From Catenuloplanes niger (GTDB taxonomy: Bacteria; Actinomycetota; Actinomycetes; Mycobacteriales; Micromonosporaceae): DNA of 64,000 nt. The notes beneath the pieces are model-generated. The model saw nothing but the letters and a program-made list of their open reading frames with translations. It had not been told where the DNA came from and did not search any database. Positions 41,090 through 49,355 of the stretch are shown piece after piece (the first letter of the stretch is position 1; every line of letters starts with the position of its first letter). The stretch covers positions 2,117,001 through 2,181,000 of the forward strand of contig NZ_JAVDYC010000001.1 in NCBI RefSeq assembly GCF_031458255.1. Direction: 5' to 3'. A program made the translations under genes and the position numbers.

Positions 41090-42166
41090 GTGACCAGCAC
41101 CGCTTCCCCGGTCGACCGCCACGGTCTGCGCGCCCGTGTCGACAAGGCCCTCGCCGCGTTCCTCGCGCACCAGCGCACCCGCATGCACGGCATCGACGAC
41201 GCGCTCGACGACGTGATCGAGGCGCTGGAGGCGTTCGTGCTGCGCGGCGGCAAGCGGCTGCGTCCCGCGTTCGGCTACTGGGGTTACCGCGGCGCCGGCG
41301 GCATCGACTCGGACGCGGTGGTCACCGGCCTGTCCGCACTGGAGCTGGTGCAGGCCAGCGCGCTGATCCACGATGACCTGATCGACCGGTCGGACACCCG
41401 GCGCGGCGAGCCGTCGGTGCACCGCCGGTTCGCGGCCCGGCACCGTGCGGCCGGCTGGCACGGCGACCCGGACGACTTCGGCGCCTCCGCCGCGATCCTG
41501 CTCGGCGACCTGTGCCTGGCCTGGTCGGACGAGATGCTGCACGGCGCCGGGCTCGATCCGGAGGTGCTGACCCGGGCGCGCGGCGCGTTCGACGAGATGC
41601 GCACCGAGGTGATGGCCGGGCAGTACCTCGACGTGCTGGCGCAGAACGACGGTGACACGTCCGCGGACCGGGCCGCCAAGATCGCTATCTACAAGTCCGC
41701 GAAGTACACGGTCGAGCGACCGCTGCTGCTCGGCGCCGCGCTGGCCGACGCGCCCGCGCCGGTGCTGGCCACCTACTCCGCGTACGGTCTGCCGCTCGGC
41801 GAGGCGTTCCAGCTGCGCGACGACGTGCTCGGCGTGTTCGGTGACCCGGCGCAGACCGGCAAGCCGGCCGGCGACGACCTGCGCGAGGGCAAGCGCACGT
41901 TCCTGATCGCGGCCGCGCTGCGCGAGGCGGGCCCGGCGGACCGGGAGACGCTGCTGACCGGCCTCGGCGACCCGGCGCTGGACACGGCCGGGGTGGACCG
42001 GCTGCGCACGATCATCACGGAGACCGGCGCGCTGGCCCGGGCCGAGGAGCGGATCACCACGTTGACCTCGGCCGCGCTGACCGCGCTGACCGCCGTGCCA
42101 CTGGAGCCGGAGGCGTACGACACGCTCACCGCGCTCGCGGCCGCGGCCACCAGCCGCACGATCTGA
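41090..42166 (+). CDS. Polyprenyl diphosphate synthase (GGPP-synthase-like)
   Basis: 358 residues of the trans-isoprenyl synthase family. LRGGKRLRPAFGYWGYRG precedes the first Asp-rich motif IHDDLIDRSDTRRG, and the second is FQLRDDVLGVFGD. It condenses isopentenyl diphosphate with allylic diphosphates. The chain length is not certain, but a C20 product (GGPP) would feed the carotenoid genes at 31-37 kb. Two adjacent GTG codons occur (41087, 41090); the second is 6 bases after TAGCCT and is preferred. Confidence 0.92.
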   Translation: MTSTASPVDRHGLRARVDKALAAFLAHQRTRMHGIDDALDDVIEALEAFVLRGGKRLRPAFGYWGYRGAGGIDSDAVVTGLSALELVQASALIHDDLIDRSDTRRGEPSVHRRFAARHRAAGWHGDPDDFGASAAILLGDLCLAWSDEMLHGAGLDPEVLTRARGAFDEMRTEVMAGQYLDVLAQNDGDTSADRAAKIAIYKSAKYTVERPLLLGAALADAPAPVLATYSAYGLPLGEAFQLRDDVLGVFGDPAQTGKPAGDDLREGKRTFLIAAALREAGPADRETLLTGLGDPALDTAGVDRLRTIITETGALARAEERITTLTSAALTALTAVPLEPEAYDTLTALAAAATSRTI

Positions 42167-42172
42167 CCTCGC

Positions 42173-42222
42173 GACCGAGGCGTCCCGCCCGCTGCTCCGG
42201 CAGCGCGTGGGACGCCTCGGTC
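42173..42222 (+). terminator. Strong terminator after the polyprenyl synthase gene
   Basis: Perfect 14-bp arms (42173-42186 and 42209-42222), with an inner GCTG/CAGC pairing in the loop. It also lies at the end of the convergent Rv2175c-like gene. Confidence 0.88.
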
Positions 42223-42259
42223 ATGTCTCGGGCACCGCCGGGAACCGGGTGGTGACCCC

Positions 42260-42631
42260 TCAGAAACCGGCGGCCTGGGCGCGCCGCTTGACCTCGGTCG
42301 CCCGCGGTCCGGCCAGCGCCGAAGCGGGCGAACCGGGCAAAGTGTCATCTTCGGCGTAGAGCCACTCCAAAGCCTCTTGGTCGTTGTACCCAGCGTCGTG
42401 CAGCAACGTGAGGACGCCGGGGAGGTGCTTGAGCACGGTGCTATTGGCCACCAGCTCAGCGGGCACCCGCATGATGCCGTCACGACGGACCGCCAGCAGC
42501 GCACGGTCTCTGATCATCTGGTGCACCTTGCTGATGCCCAGATCCAGGCGCTCGGCGACGTCCGGCAGGGTCAGCCACTCGGCGGGACCCGGGGTTTCAC
42601 CGGCATTCACATCACGGGGTTCGGTCACCAC
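42260..42631 (-). CDS. Rv2175c-family DNA-binding protein
   Basis: 123 residues matching the mycobacterial Rv2175c family: WLTLPDVAERLDLGISKVHQ is the winged-helix DNA-binding part, then MIRDRALLAVRRDGIMRVPA, and a C-terminal helical module LPGVLTLLHDAGYNDQEALE. In M. tuberculosis Rv2175c binds DNA and is phosphorylated by the neighbouring kinase PknL, which abolishes binding. Here a PASTA kinase gene lies 1.1 kb away on the opposite strand, so a conserved kinase-substrate pair is likely. Two GTG codons (42631, 42628) can start it. Confidence 0.9.
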   Translation of the reverse strand: MVTEPRDVNAGETPGPAEWLTLPDVAERLDLGISKVHQMIRDRALLAVRRDGIMRVPAELVANSTVLKHLPGVLTLLHDAGYNDQEALEWLYAEDDTLPGSPASALAGPRATEVKRRAQAAGF

Positions 42632-42727
42632 CCCACCCTCGCATGCCGCGGTCGCGGCGAGTCAGCGGATCCCCCACCGGATCGGCCGGCCGGCTCGCCC
42701 TGCCCCGGCGAAAGGAAGCAACCACAC

Positions 42728-43612
42728 GTGAGCATCTTGCGGATCGTCCGCGACGAGGCGGCGGGCGCCTGGCGATCGCTGCGGTACGACCTCGACCGGC
42801 GCGGCACGGAGGCGCCGCGGTTCTACGTCGGGTACGGCCACGAGCCGGACGCCGAGGACCTCTCCGGGTACGGCCGTCCGCCGCGGCGCCTGCTGGCCGC
42901 GGGCGCGTTCGGCGTGCTCGCGCTGGTCGGCGCCGCGGGCACCTACGTCACCGTGGCGAACAGCCTCGACTCGGTGCTGAACACGGACGCGGCCGCGCGG
43001 CGGAACTCGCCGGAGATCCCCGGCCGGCCGGTGCCCGCGCCGTCTCCCGGACCGGGCCTGCTCCCGGCCGCGCCGGCGGCGCCGCACACCGCACAACCGT
43101 GGACCACGTCGGCGAGCCGGCCGGTGCCGCCGCCGCAGGTCACCACCGCGACCGCGACCGCGCGGGGCGTCGCGCCGGTCACCGCCCGGCCGGGACGCAC
43201 GGTCGAGGCGGCGCCGACGCCGGGCGCACCGTCGCTGACCGGGTCACCGGGGTGGTCCGGCGTGACCGGCTCGCCCGGCGTGCCGAGCCTGCCCGGCTCG
43301 CCGTCGACGAGCGGGTCGCCGGGCGCGCCGGACCGGCCGGACCTGCCGGTGCCGACGCCGACCTCACCGCCGGACGACCGGCCGCCGCACTGGCACGGTC
43401 ACGGGCCGGATCAGATTCCCGACTGGCCCGATTGGCCGGAACCGCCGGATTTTCCGACCGCGCCCACGGAGGTTCCCGAGTCGATGACGCCCACCCCGGG
43501 CGTGGGCGACACCGGGCCGGGGAGCGCGGACCCAATCGGGGATCCGCCCGGCAGTTCCGGAAATATCATGAATCAACGGGCGAATGTGACGGGCGGCGGC
43601 AGCGGCTACTAG
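42728..43612 (+). CDS. Proline-rich single-pass membrane protein, unknown
   Basis: 294 residues. A basic/acidic cytoplasmic N-terminus (VSILRIVRDEAAGAWRSLRY) is followed by one transmembrane helix (LLAAGAFGVLALVGAAGTYV, about residues 57-77) and a roughly 210-residue extracytoplasmic region rich in Pro, Gly, Ser and Thr with no recognisable domain (GSPGxPSLPGSP-type runs, then DWPDWPEPPDFP). GAAAGGAAG precedes the GTG. Lying between the Rv2175c-like and PASTA-kinase genes it may be a wall-facing partner of the kinase; that is inference. Confidence 0.8.
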   Translation: MSILRIVRDEAAGAWRSLRYDLDRRGTEAPRFYVGYGHEPDAEDLSGYGRPPRRLLAAGAFGVLALVGAAGTYVTVANSLDSVLNTDAAARRNSPEIPGRPVPAPSPGPGLLPAAPAAPHTAQPWTTSASRPVPPPQVTTATATARGVAPVTARPGRTVEAAPTPGAPSLTGSPGWSGVTGSPGVPSLPGSPSTSGSPGAPDRPDLPVPTPTSPPDDRPPHWHGHGPDQIPDWPDWPEPPDFPTAPTEVPESMTPTPGVGDTGPGSADPIGDPPGSSGNIMNQRANVTGGGSGY

Positions 43613-43645
43613 CCGGCCGACACCGGGCATAGCGGAGTCATCAAC

Positions 43646-43673
43646 CGGGCACTCTCCGTACGGAGGGTGCCCG
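43646..43673 (+). terminator. Hairpin after the proline-rich membrane protein gene
   Basis: CGGGCAC...GTGCCCG with inner CTCCG/CGGAG forms a near-perfect stem immediately upstream of the kinase promoter. Confidence 0.75.
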
Positions 43674-43721
43674 TGACGTATTCGCTATGGCATCCTGGTC
43701 TGCCGGTTATACAACGACACT

Positions 43722-43727
43722 TAGACT
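43722..43727 (+). promoter_or_regulatory. -10 element of the PASTA kinase gene
   Basis: TAGACT, 8 bases before the ATG at 43736, giving at most a one- or two-base leader. Confidence 0.5.
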
Positions 43728-43735
43728 TCAGGCCG

Positions 43736-45784
43736 ATGGATACTCAGGTCGCCGACGAACTTCTGGGCTCGCTTGTCGACGGGCGCTACCGCATTCGCGG
43801 TCGTGTCGCCCGTGGTGGCATGGCGACCGTGTACACCGCTACCGACGAGCGCCTCGAGCGCACGGTAGCGCTCAAGATCATCCATCCCTCGCAGAGCCGG
43901 GATCCACGCTTCCTGGAGCGGTTCACCGACGAGGCGAAGACGATAGCGCGGCTGACCCACCCCAACGTGGTCGCCGTCTACGACCAGGGCGTCCACCGCG
44001 GCCTGCCCTACCTGGTGATGGAGTACGTGCGCGGCCGCACGCTGCGCGACATACTCGCCCAGCGGCGCCGCCTGGAGCCGGGCGAGGCGCTCACGATCCT
44101 GGACCAGATGCTGGCCGCGGTCGCCGCCGCGCACCGCGCCGGGCTGGTGCACCGCGACGTCAAGCCGGAGAACGTGCTGGTCGCCGAGCCGCCGAGCGGC
44201 GGGTTGATGGACGCGGTGGTCAAGGTCGCGGACTTCGGCCTGGCCCGCGCGGTCGAGGCCAGCGCGGAGGACGAGTCCGGCGGCGGCCAGCTGATGGCCA
44301 CCGTCGCCTACGTGGCACCCGAGCTGGTCTCCGAGGGCAAGGCGGACACCCGCACCGACGTCTACGCGTCCGGCATCGTGCTGTTCGAGATGCTCACCGG
44401 CCGCGTGCCGTACGACGGCGACCAGCCGATCGAGATCGCCTGGGCACACGTCGACAACGACGTCCCCGCACCGTCCTCGCTGGTCCCGGGCCTGCCCGCG
44501 TCCGTGGACGCGCTGGTCCGGTCCGCCACCCGGCGCGACCCGGCGGCCCGCCCGTCGGACGCGGGCCGGCTGCTCACCGCGGTGCAGGCGGTGCGCGACG
44601 AGCTCGGCAGCACCCCGGCGGCGCCACCCGCGGTCCCGCCGGCGGCCGCATCGCACCGCGCCGCCGAGGCCGCGACCGCGCGCATGCGCCCGATCACCGA
44701 TCCGACCCAGGTGGTCACGCAGGTCCAGCAGCCGGTGACGGACGATCGCCCGTCCTGGTCGCGCCTGCCCGGCCAGCCGGAGCGGGCCCGACCGCAGACG
44801 TACTCGGCGGGCAGTTACGCGTCCACCGGCGGCACCTACTCGTCCGGCGCGCCCGGTGCGTCCGGCGGCAACGCGTACGGAACGCCCCGGCGCCCGGCAC
44901 CGGTCGACAACCAGCGCACCCGCATCGCCCTGATCGCCGGCGCGCTGGTCGTGCTGACCGTGCTGCTGGTCGGCGGCTGGTGGCTCGGCTTCGGGCGCTA
45001 CACGAGCGTGCCGGCCGCGACCAACCTGACCCAGGCGGACGCGCAGACCACGCTGACCCAGGCCGGCTTCGTGGTCCAGATCGGCGAGGGGCGCTACGAC
45101 GCGGCCGTGCCGAAGGACTCGGTCGTCGCCCAGGAGCCGCCGAGCGGCAGCCGGCTGACCAAGGGCTCGGTCGTCACGCTGATCCTCTCGCTCGGCCCGG
45201 AGCGGTTCACCGTGCCGGACGTGGTCGGCAAGGACTTCGCCGTGGCCAAGCTGGAGCTGGAGAACCGCGGGCTGGCGGTCGAGCGCGGCCCGGACAAGTT
45301 CGACAACGCGATTCCCGAGGGCTTCGTCGTCGCGATAGAGCCGAAGGAGAACGCCGAGGTCAAGCCGGGCGACCGGGTGACGGTCACGGTCAGCAAGGGC
45401 CGCGCGCCGATCACCGTGCCCAGCCTGATCGGCAAGAACGTCAACCAGGCGCGCTCCGAGCTGGCCGCGCTCGGGCTGAACCTGCTGGAGGAGCGCAAGG
45501 ACGACCCGAACCGGGCCCGGGACGAGGTCATCGCGCAGGACCCGGCGGACGGCACCGGCGTCGAGGAGGGCGCGGACATCCGGGTGACCGTGAGCAACGG
45601 CCCGCCGCAGCTCACCCTGCCGCGCGTGGTCGACCAGCCCTGCCCGGCCGCGAAGGCGCAGCTGGAGGCGCTGGGCCTGCGGGTGCGCACCGACGTCAAC
45701 CCGAACGCGACGGTCCGTTTCCAGAACCCGGGGGAGAACACCCCGGTCGATCCGAACACCGAGGTTGTGCTCACGTGCTTCTGA
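43736..45784 (+). CDS. PASTA-domain Ser/Thr protein kinase (PknB/PknL-like)
   Basis: 682 residues. Kinase domain: Gly loop VARGGMATVYTA, Lys in VALKIIHP, catalytic loop LVHRDVKPENVLV, DFGLA magnesium loop, then VAYVAPELVSEG. A flexible juxtamembrane region (residues about 290-400) and one transmembrane helix (IALIAGALVVLTVLLVGGWW) lead to four extracellular PASTA repeats (VPAATNLTQADAQTTL, VPDVVGKDFAVAKLEL, VPSLIGKNVNQARSEL, LPRVVDQPCPAAKAQL), which bind muropeptides/lipid II in this family. The ATG at 43736 was chosen over 43667 because TAGACT lies 8 bases before it. The Rv2175c-like neighbour suggests its substrate. M. tuberculosis PknL lacks PASTA repeats. Confidence 0.94.
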   Translation: MDTQVADELLGSLVDGRYRIRGRVARGGMATVYTATDERLERTVALKIIHPSQSRDPRFLERFTDEAKTIARLTHPNVVAVYDQGVHRGLPYLVMEYVRGRTLRDILAQRRRLEPGEALTILDQMLAAVAAAHRAGLVHRDVKPENVLVAEPPSGGLMDAVVKVADFGLARAVEASAEDESGGGQLMATVAYVAPELVSEGKADTRTDVYASGIVLFEMLTGRVPYDGDQPIEIAWAHVDNDVPAPSSLVPGLPASVDALVRSATRRDPAARPSDAGRLLTAVQAVRDELGSTPAAPPAVPPAAASHRAAEAATARMRPITDPTQVVTQVQQPVTDDRPSWSRLPGQPERARPQTYSAGSYASTGGTYSSGAPGASGGNAYGTPRRPAPVDNQRTRIALIAGALVVLTVLLVGGWWLGFGRYTSVPAATNLTQADAQTTLTQAGFVVQIGEGRYDAAVPKDSVVAQEPPSGSRLTKGSVVTLILSLGPERFTVPDVVGKDFAVAKLELENRGLAVERGPDKFDNAIPEGFVVAIEPKENAEVKPGDRVTVTVSKGRAPITVPSLIGKNVNQARSELAALGLNLLEERKDDPNRARDEVIAQDPADGTGVEEGADIRVTVSNGPPQLTLPRVVDQPCPAAKAQLEALGLRVRTDVNPNATVRFQNPGENTPVDPNTEVVLTCF

Positions 45785-46644
45785 CAGACCGCCCGATCGG
45801 CGCGCACTCCCCGACCGCCGGCGGGCTGGCCAAGGCCGCGTTGCCGCACCTGGACGCGATCGGCGGCGAGGCCGTCCAGGTCTACGTGTCGAACTCGCGG
45901 GGCTGGGCGCTGCCGGCCGGCAACCCGGCGCAGGACGAGCTGTTCCGGGACGGGTGCGCCGAGCGCGGCGTGCCGGTCTTCATCCACGCGGCGCTGCTGG
46001 TCAACCTCGGTTCGCCCACGGCCGCGACCGTGGAGAAGTCGGTCGCGACGCTGGATCACGCGCTGCTGCGCGGCCGGGCGATCGGCGCCTCCGGCGTGGT
46101 GTTCCACGCCGGCAGCGCGGTCGACGCGGAATACACCGAGACCGCGCTCAAGCAGGTGCGTGAGTCGCTACTGCCGCTGCTGGACGCGGCGGCGGAGGCC
46201 GGCGGACCGCGGCTGCTGGTCGAGCCGAGCGCGGGCGGCGGGCGTTCGCTCGCGGCCCGGGTGGAGGACCTCGGGCCGTACCTCGCGGCGGTCGACCACC
46301 ACCCGTGGCTGGGCGTCTGCTTCGACACCTGCCACGCGTGGGCGGCCGGGCACGACGTGGCCGTGCCGGGCGGCATGACCGCGACGCTGGACACGCTGGT
46401 CGCGACCGTGGGCCCGGGCCGGCTGCGGCTGGTCCACGCGAACGACTCGAAGGACCCGTGCGGCTCGACCCGGGACCGGCACGAGTCGATCGGGAAGGGC
46501 ACGATCGGCGAGGACCCGTTCGCGGAGCTGCTCCGCCACCCGGCCACCGCCGGTGTCCCGGTGGTCGTGGAGACCGCGTCCGAGGGCACGGTCGGGCACG
46601 CCGCGGACGTGGCGACGCTCAAGCGCCTCCGTACCCCGGTGTGA
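45775..46644 (+). CDS. nfo: Endonuclease IV (AP endonuclease, TIM-barrel)
   Basis: 289 residues. Three-metal TIM barrel with ligands in IGAHSPTAGGL, FHAGSAVDAEYTE, LLVEPSAGGGRSL (normally ETTAGQG; the Glu is kept), LGVCFDTCHAWAAGHD, VHANDSKDPCGSTRDRHESIG and VVVETASEG. It cleaves DNA 5' of abasic sites in base-excision repair. The GTG overlaps the kinase stop by 10 bases, implying coupled expression, an arrangement of unclear meaning. Confidence 0.92.
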   Translation: MLLTDRPIGAHSPTAGGLAKAALPHLDAIGGEAVQVYVSNSRGWALPAGNPAQDELFRDGCAERGVPVFIHAALLVNLGSPTAATVEKSVATLDHALLRGRAIGASGVVFHAGSAVDAEYTETALKQVRESLLPLLDAAAEAGGPRLLVEPSAGGGRSLAARVEDLGPYLAAVDHHPWLGVCFDTCHAWAAGHDVAVPGGMTATLDTLVATVGPGRLRLVHANDSKDPCGSTRDRHESIGKGTIGEDPFAELLRHPATAGVPVVVETASEGTVGHAADVATLKRLRTPV

Positions 46645-46698
46645 TCTTTAGGGAATTTGAGCGTCCTTCGGGTGATGGGCCTTGTCTGGCCTGGGTGT

Positions 46699-46717
46699 TT
46701 AGGGCACCCTAACCAAG
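46699..46717 (+). promoter_or_regulatory. IdeR/DtxR-type iron box upstream of bfd
   Basis: TTAGGGCACCCTAACCAAG matches the consensus TTAGGTTAGSCTAACCTAA at most positions, including the TTAGG and CCTAACC half-sites, 29 bases before the bfd start. It would repress bfd when iron is plentiful. Confidence 0.7.
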
Positions 46718-46745
46718 GCAAGGCTTACCAGACCGGAGGGCGTAC

Positions 46746-46934
46746 GTGTTCGCGTGCATATGTAAGCGGGTTCGCGAGTGCGAGGTCCGGTCCGTGATCC
46801 AGGGCGGCGCGCGGACGAAGCGGTCGGTGGCCGAGGCGTGCGGCGCCGGCACCAGCTGCGGCATGTGCGTGCGCCGGATCGGCCAGCTCATCGACGAGGA
46901 GACCGGCGCGCAGGTGCTCAGCCAGGCCTCCTAA
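46746..46934 (+). CDS. bfd: Bacterioferritin-associated ferredoxin (2Fe-2S)
   Basis: 62 residues. Four Cys ligands in ACICKRV (C-x-C) and GTSCGMCVRR (C-x2-C) define the BFD-like [2Fe-2S] fold. Bfd donates electrons to bacterioferritin to reduce and release stored iron. GGAGGG lies 5 bases before the GTG. The bfr gene follows after 94 bases, and an IdeR-type box lies upstream, consistent with iron-starvation induction. Confidence 0.93.
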   Translation: MFACICKRVRECEVRSVIQGGARTKRSVAEACGAGTSCGMCVRRIGQLIDEETGAQVLSQAS

Positions 46935-46946
46935 CCCTGCCCTAAC
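46930..46946 (+). promoter_or_regulatory. Possible iron-regulator half-sites before bfr
   Basis: CCTAAC occurs twice (46930-46935, 46941-46946) about 90 bases before bfr, in direct orientation. It is weaker than the bfd box and may mediate activation of bfr by iron-loaded IdeR. Confidence 0.35.
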
Positions 46947-47028
46947 ATAGTGTTTCCTAATAAATCGCCTTAATCGGGCATATTGCTAGGCTCCCCTCCA
47001 CGGCAACGAACGTGGGGGGTATGAAGCC

Positions 47029-47511
47029 ATGCACGGCGACGCACGCGTCATCGAATTCCTGAACGAGCAGCTCACCGCGGAACTCACCGCGATCAACCAG
47101 TACTTCCTGCACGCCAAGATGCAGGACAACTGGGGCTACACGGTGCTGGCCAAGCACACCAAGGCCGAGTCGATCGACGAGATGCGGCACGCGGAGGTGC
47201 TGACCGACCGGATCCTCTTCCTGGAGGGCCTGCCGAACTACCAGAAGCTGTTCGCGCTGCGGATCGGTGAGACCGTCAAGGAGCAGTTCGACTGCGACAT
47301 GAAGATCGAGCGCGAGGCCGTCGACCGGCTGCGCGAGGGGGCCGCGTACATGCGCTCGATCGGCGACATCACGTCCGCCAAGATCTTCGAGGAGATCCTC
47401 GCGGACGAGGAGCACCACATCGACTACCTCGAGACGCAGCTGCACCTGATCGAGAAGTTCGGCGAGGCGCTCTACCTGCAGAACGTCACGGAACACCCCG
47501 AGGCCGGATAA
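47029..47511 (+). CDS. bfr: Bacterioferritin
   Basis: 160 residues of the heme-containing ferritin family. Ferroxidase ligands are in LTAELTAINQYF (Glu), ESIDEMRHAEVL (Glu, His) and ILADEEHHIDYLE (Glu, His). Met of DEMRHAE is the expected heme axial ligand. FLEGLPNYQKL is the family-typical loop. It stores iron as ferric mineral inside a 24-subunit shell in the cytoplasm, partnering with Bfd just upstream. The ATG follows a GTGGGGGGT purine stretch. Confidence 0.96.
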   Translation: MHGDARVIEFLNEQLTAELTAINQYFLHAKMQDNWGYTVLAKHTKAESIDEMRHAEVLTDRILFLEGLPNYQKLFALRIGETVKEQFDCDMKIEREAVDRLREGAAYMRSIGDITSAKIFEEILADEEHHIDYLETQLHLIEKFGEALYLQNVTEHPEAG

Positions 47512-47527
47512 CACCTCATCAACGGGT

Positions 47528-47558
47528 ACGGGCGGGGACTCGATGAGTCCCCGCCCGT
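47528..47558. terminator. Strong terminator between bfr and the FKBP gene
   Basis: Perfect 14-bp stem (47528-47541 with 47545-47558) and a 3-nt loop, serving the two convergent genes. Confidence 0.92.
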
Positions 47559-47573
47559 TCGCCGTTCGCCGGG

Positions 47574-48572
47574 TTACTGCCCCTGCGCGTTCAGCACGTC
47601 GACCACGAAACGCAGGTCGCCGGTCGGCCGGCCGCTGCCGTCGTCCTGGTCGCCGTAGGCCAGGTCCGGCGGCAGGTCCAGGATGATCCGGCTGCCCACC
47701 GGCACGTTCATCAGGCCCTGCTCCCAGCCGTCGATCAGCTGGCCCATGCCGATCGTGAACTCGATCGCCTCCTGCCGGCTCCACGACGAGTCGAACTCCT
47801 CGCCGGTGCCGTACAGCACGCCCACGTAGTTCGCGGTGATCAGGTCGCCCTCCTTGGTGGCCGGGCCGGTCCCCTTGATCACGTAGGTGATCTTCGGCTT
47901 GCCCGCCTCCAGCTTGCCCGCGCCCTTCTCCACCACCGGCTTCGTGCTCAGCGCCGGGTCGGCACCGGCCGGGACCGGCGGGAACGGCACGGCCGGCGGC
48001 TGCGACGGCTCCTCGGCCGGCGCGGTCGGCGCGGCGCTCGCCTCGGCCACCGGGTCCTCGGAGCGGCTGTCCGCGAAGTAGACCGCACCGACGATCACCG
48101 CGACCACGGCCAGACCGATCACGGCCAGGCCGAACGCCTGCCGGCCGGCCTTGCGCGCCCGCGCCCGCTGAGTCTGTATGCGCAGCAGCTCGCGCTTCTC
48201 CGCCTTGGTCAGCGGACGCGCTTCCTCCGCCTTGTCAGCGCCCTCCACCTTGTCGGCGTCGCCGTCCTCGGCCGTCTCGCCGTCGCCGGCCGCGGCCTTC
48301 TCGCCGGCCGCGGTCTTCTCGCCGTCCGCGTCCTCGGCCCCGCCGGCTACGTCGGCCTTCGCGGCGTCGGCACCCTCGGCGGCCGCGGTCTTGTCGGCGG
48401 CCACGGTCTTGTCGGCGGTGCCGGCACCGGCGTCGTCGGCCGTGGCAGCCCTGTCGCCGTCGGCCGCGGCCGGCGCCGCACCCTCGGCCTGGTCCTTGTC
48501 CGCCGTGTCGATGACGTCCGCCTGCTTCGGCGCCGTCGTCTCGGACTTCTCCGTTCCGACCGGATCGCTCAT
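47574..48572 (-). CDS. Membrane-anchored FKBP-type peptidyl-prolyl isomerase
   Basis: 332 residues. The first 115 are an acidic Ala/Asp/Glu-rich disordered tail, then a basic stretch, one transmembrane helix (FGLAVIGLAVVAVIVGAVYF) and an extracytoplasmic FKBP domain: VGVLYGTGEEFDSSWSRQ, FTIGMGQLIDGWEQGLMNVP, SRIILDLPPDLAYGDQ and LRFVVDVL cover the complete fold and active site. It assists folding of exported proteins. The ATG has GGGAG upstream. The long acidic cytoplasmic tail is unusual for FKBPs. Confidence 0.93.
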   Translation of the reverse strand: MSDPVGTEKSETTAPKQADVIDTADKDQAEGAAPAAADGDRAATADDAGAGTADKTVAADKTAAAEGADAAKADVAGGAEDADGEKTAAGEKAAAGDGETAEDGDADKVEGADKAEEARPLTKAEKRELLRIQTQRARARKAGRQAFGLAVIGLAVVAVIVGAVYFADSRSEDPVAEASAAPTAPAEEPSQPPAVPFPPVPAGADPALSTKPVVEKGAGKLEAGKPKITYVIKGTGPATKEGDLITANYVGVLYGTGEEFDSSWSRQEAIEFTIGMGQLIDGWEQGLMNVPVGSRIILDLPPDLAYGDQDDGSGRPTGDLRFVVDVLNAQGQ

Positions 48573-48694
48573 CTGTCTGTCGACTCCCGATGGACAAGGG
48601 CGCGGCTGCGGCCCGTACGGCGAATAGCTTGAATTTCTCGGTACACCGTAATGCCTGAACCTGGACGCGACCTACCCGGGAGCACGCGGATCGG

Positions 48695-48700
48695 TACGGT
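48695..48700 (+). promoter_or_regulatory. -10 element of the 48708 gene (leaderless)
   Basis: TACGGT, 7 bases before the ATG. Confidence 0.5.
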
Positions 48701-48707
48701 TGGTGGC

Positions 48708-49295
48708 ATGAGCGACCAGACCATGGTCGGTTTCGGCGCGAAACAGGCCTGGCTGGCCGTGCGCGACACCGAAGCCGCCGAGATCATCAATGCGATGGAG
48801 CTGCGCGACCTCGGTCCGGTCCCCTGGCGCGACGGTGTCGACCTCGCCTACCTGACGGACGACCGCCTGGTGATCACGCCACCGCTGCCCGGCGCGGACG
48901 CCGCCGCCTGGACGCTGGTCACCGGCCGCTGGCTGCTCACGCCGGCCGCCCGCGCCGGGCTCGACCTGGCCGACCTGTCCGAGTCGCTGGGCACTGAGGT
49001 GCAGTCGTTCGCCACCCACCGGGTCGGCGAGGTGCACTCGTGGCGCCGCGCGGTGAAGGGCACGCTGGTCCGCGCGTTCGGCTACATCGGCGAGTCCGGC
49101 GACGTCACGGCCTGGCACGGCACGCCGGACGAGGCGGAGCGCGCGGCCGGTCTCCCGGCCGAGCTGGAGGACGACACCACCGTGATCGTCTCCGAGCGTG
49201 ACGTGCTGCGCGTCGCCACCGCCTGGAGCGTCGACCCGACCGGGCTCACCGGCCGCCGCGCCGCCGGCCCGCTGCGCGCCGCCGCCGCCCCCTGA
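48708..49295 (+). CDS. Hypothetical protein, unrecognised family
   Basis: 195 residues, soluble, acidic, no signal peptide or membrane helix. Distinct blocks are GFGAKQAWLAVRDTEAAEII, WTLVTGRWLLTPAARAGLDL, SWRRAVKGTLVRAFGYIGES and a C-terminal VIVSERDVLRVATAWSVDPT. I do not recognise a named family. The composition and codon use match real genes, and a leaderless promoter precedes it. It is divergent from the FKBP gene. Confidence 0.78.
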   Translation: MSDQTMVGFGAKQAWLAVRDTEAAEIINAMELRDLGPVPWRDGVDLAYLTDDRLVITPPLPGADAAAWTLVTGRWLLTPAARAGLDLADLSESLGTEVQSFATHRVGEVHSWRRAVKGTLVRAFGYIGESGDVTAWHGTPDEAERAAGLPAELEDDTTVIVSERDVLRVATAWSVDPTGLTGRRAAGPLRAAAAP

Positions 49296-49320
49296 CCTGA
49301 TCCGCGTACCCCCGGCCGAG

Positions 49321-49349
49321 TTGACGTTTTTCTAGATAACCGTTATCTA
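49321..49349 (+). promoter_or_regulatory. Promoter and operator of the PadR-ABC operon
   Basis: -35 TTGACG (49321-49326), 17-bp spacer, -10 TATCTA (49344-49349), then 6 bases to the ATG. A palindrome TAGATAAC-C-GTTATCTA (49333-49349) covers the spacer and the -10, the expected place for PadR repression. Confidence 0.75.
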
Positions 49350-49355
49350 TGACGC

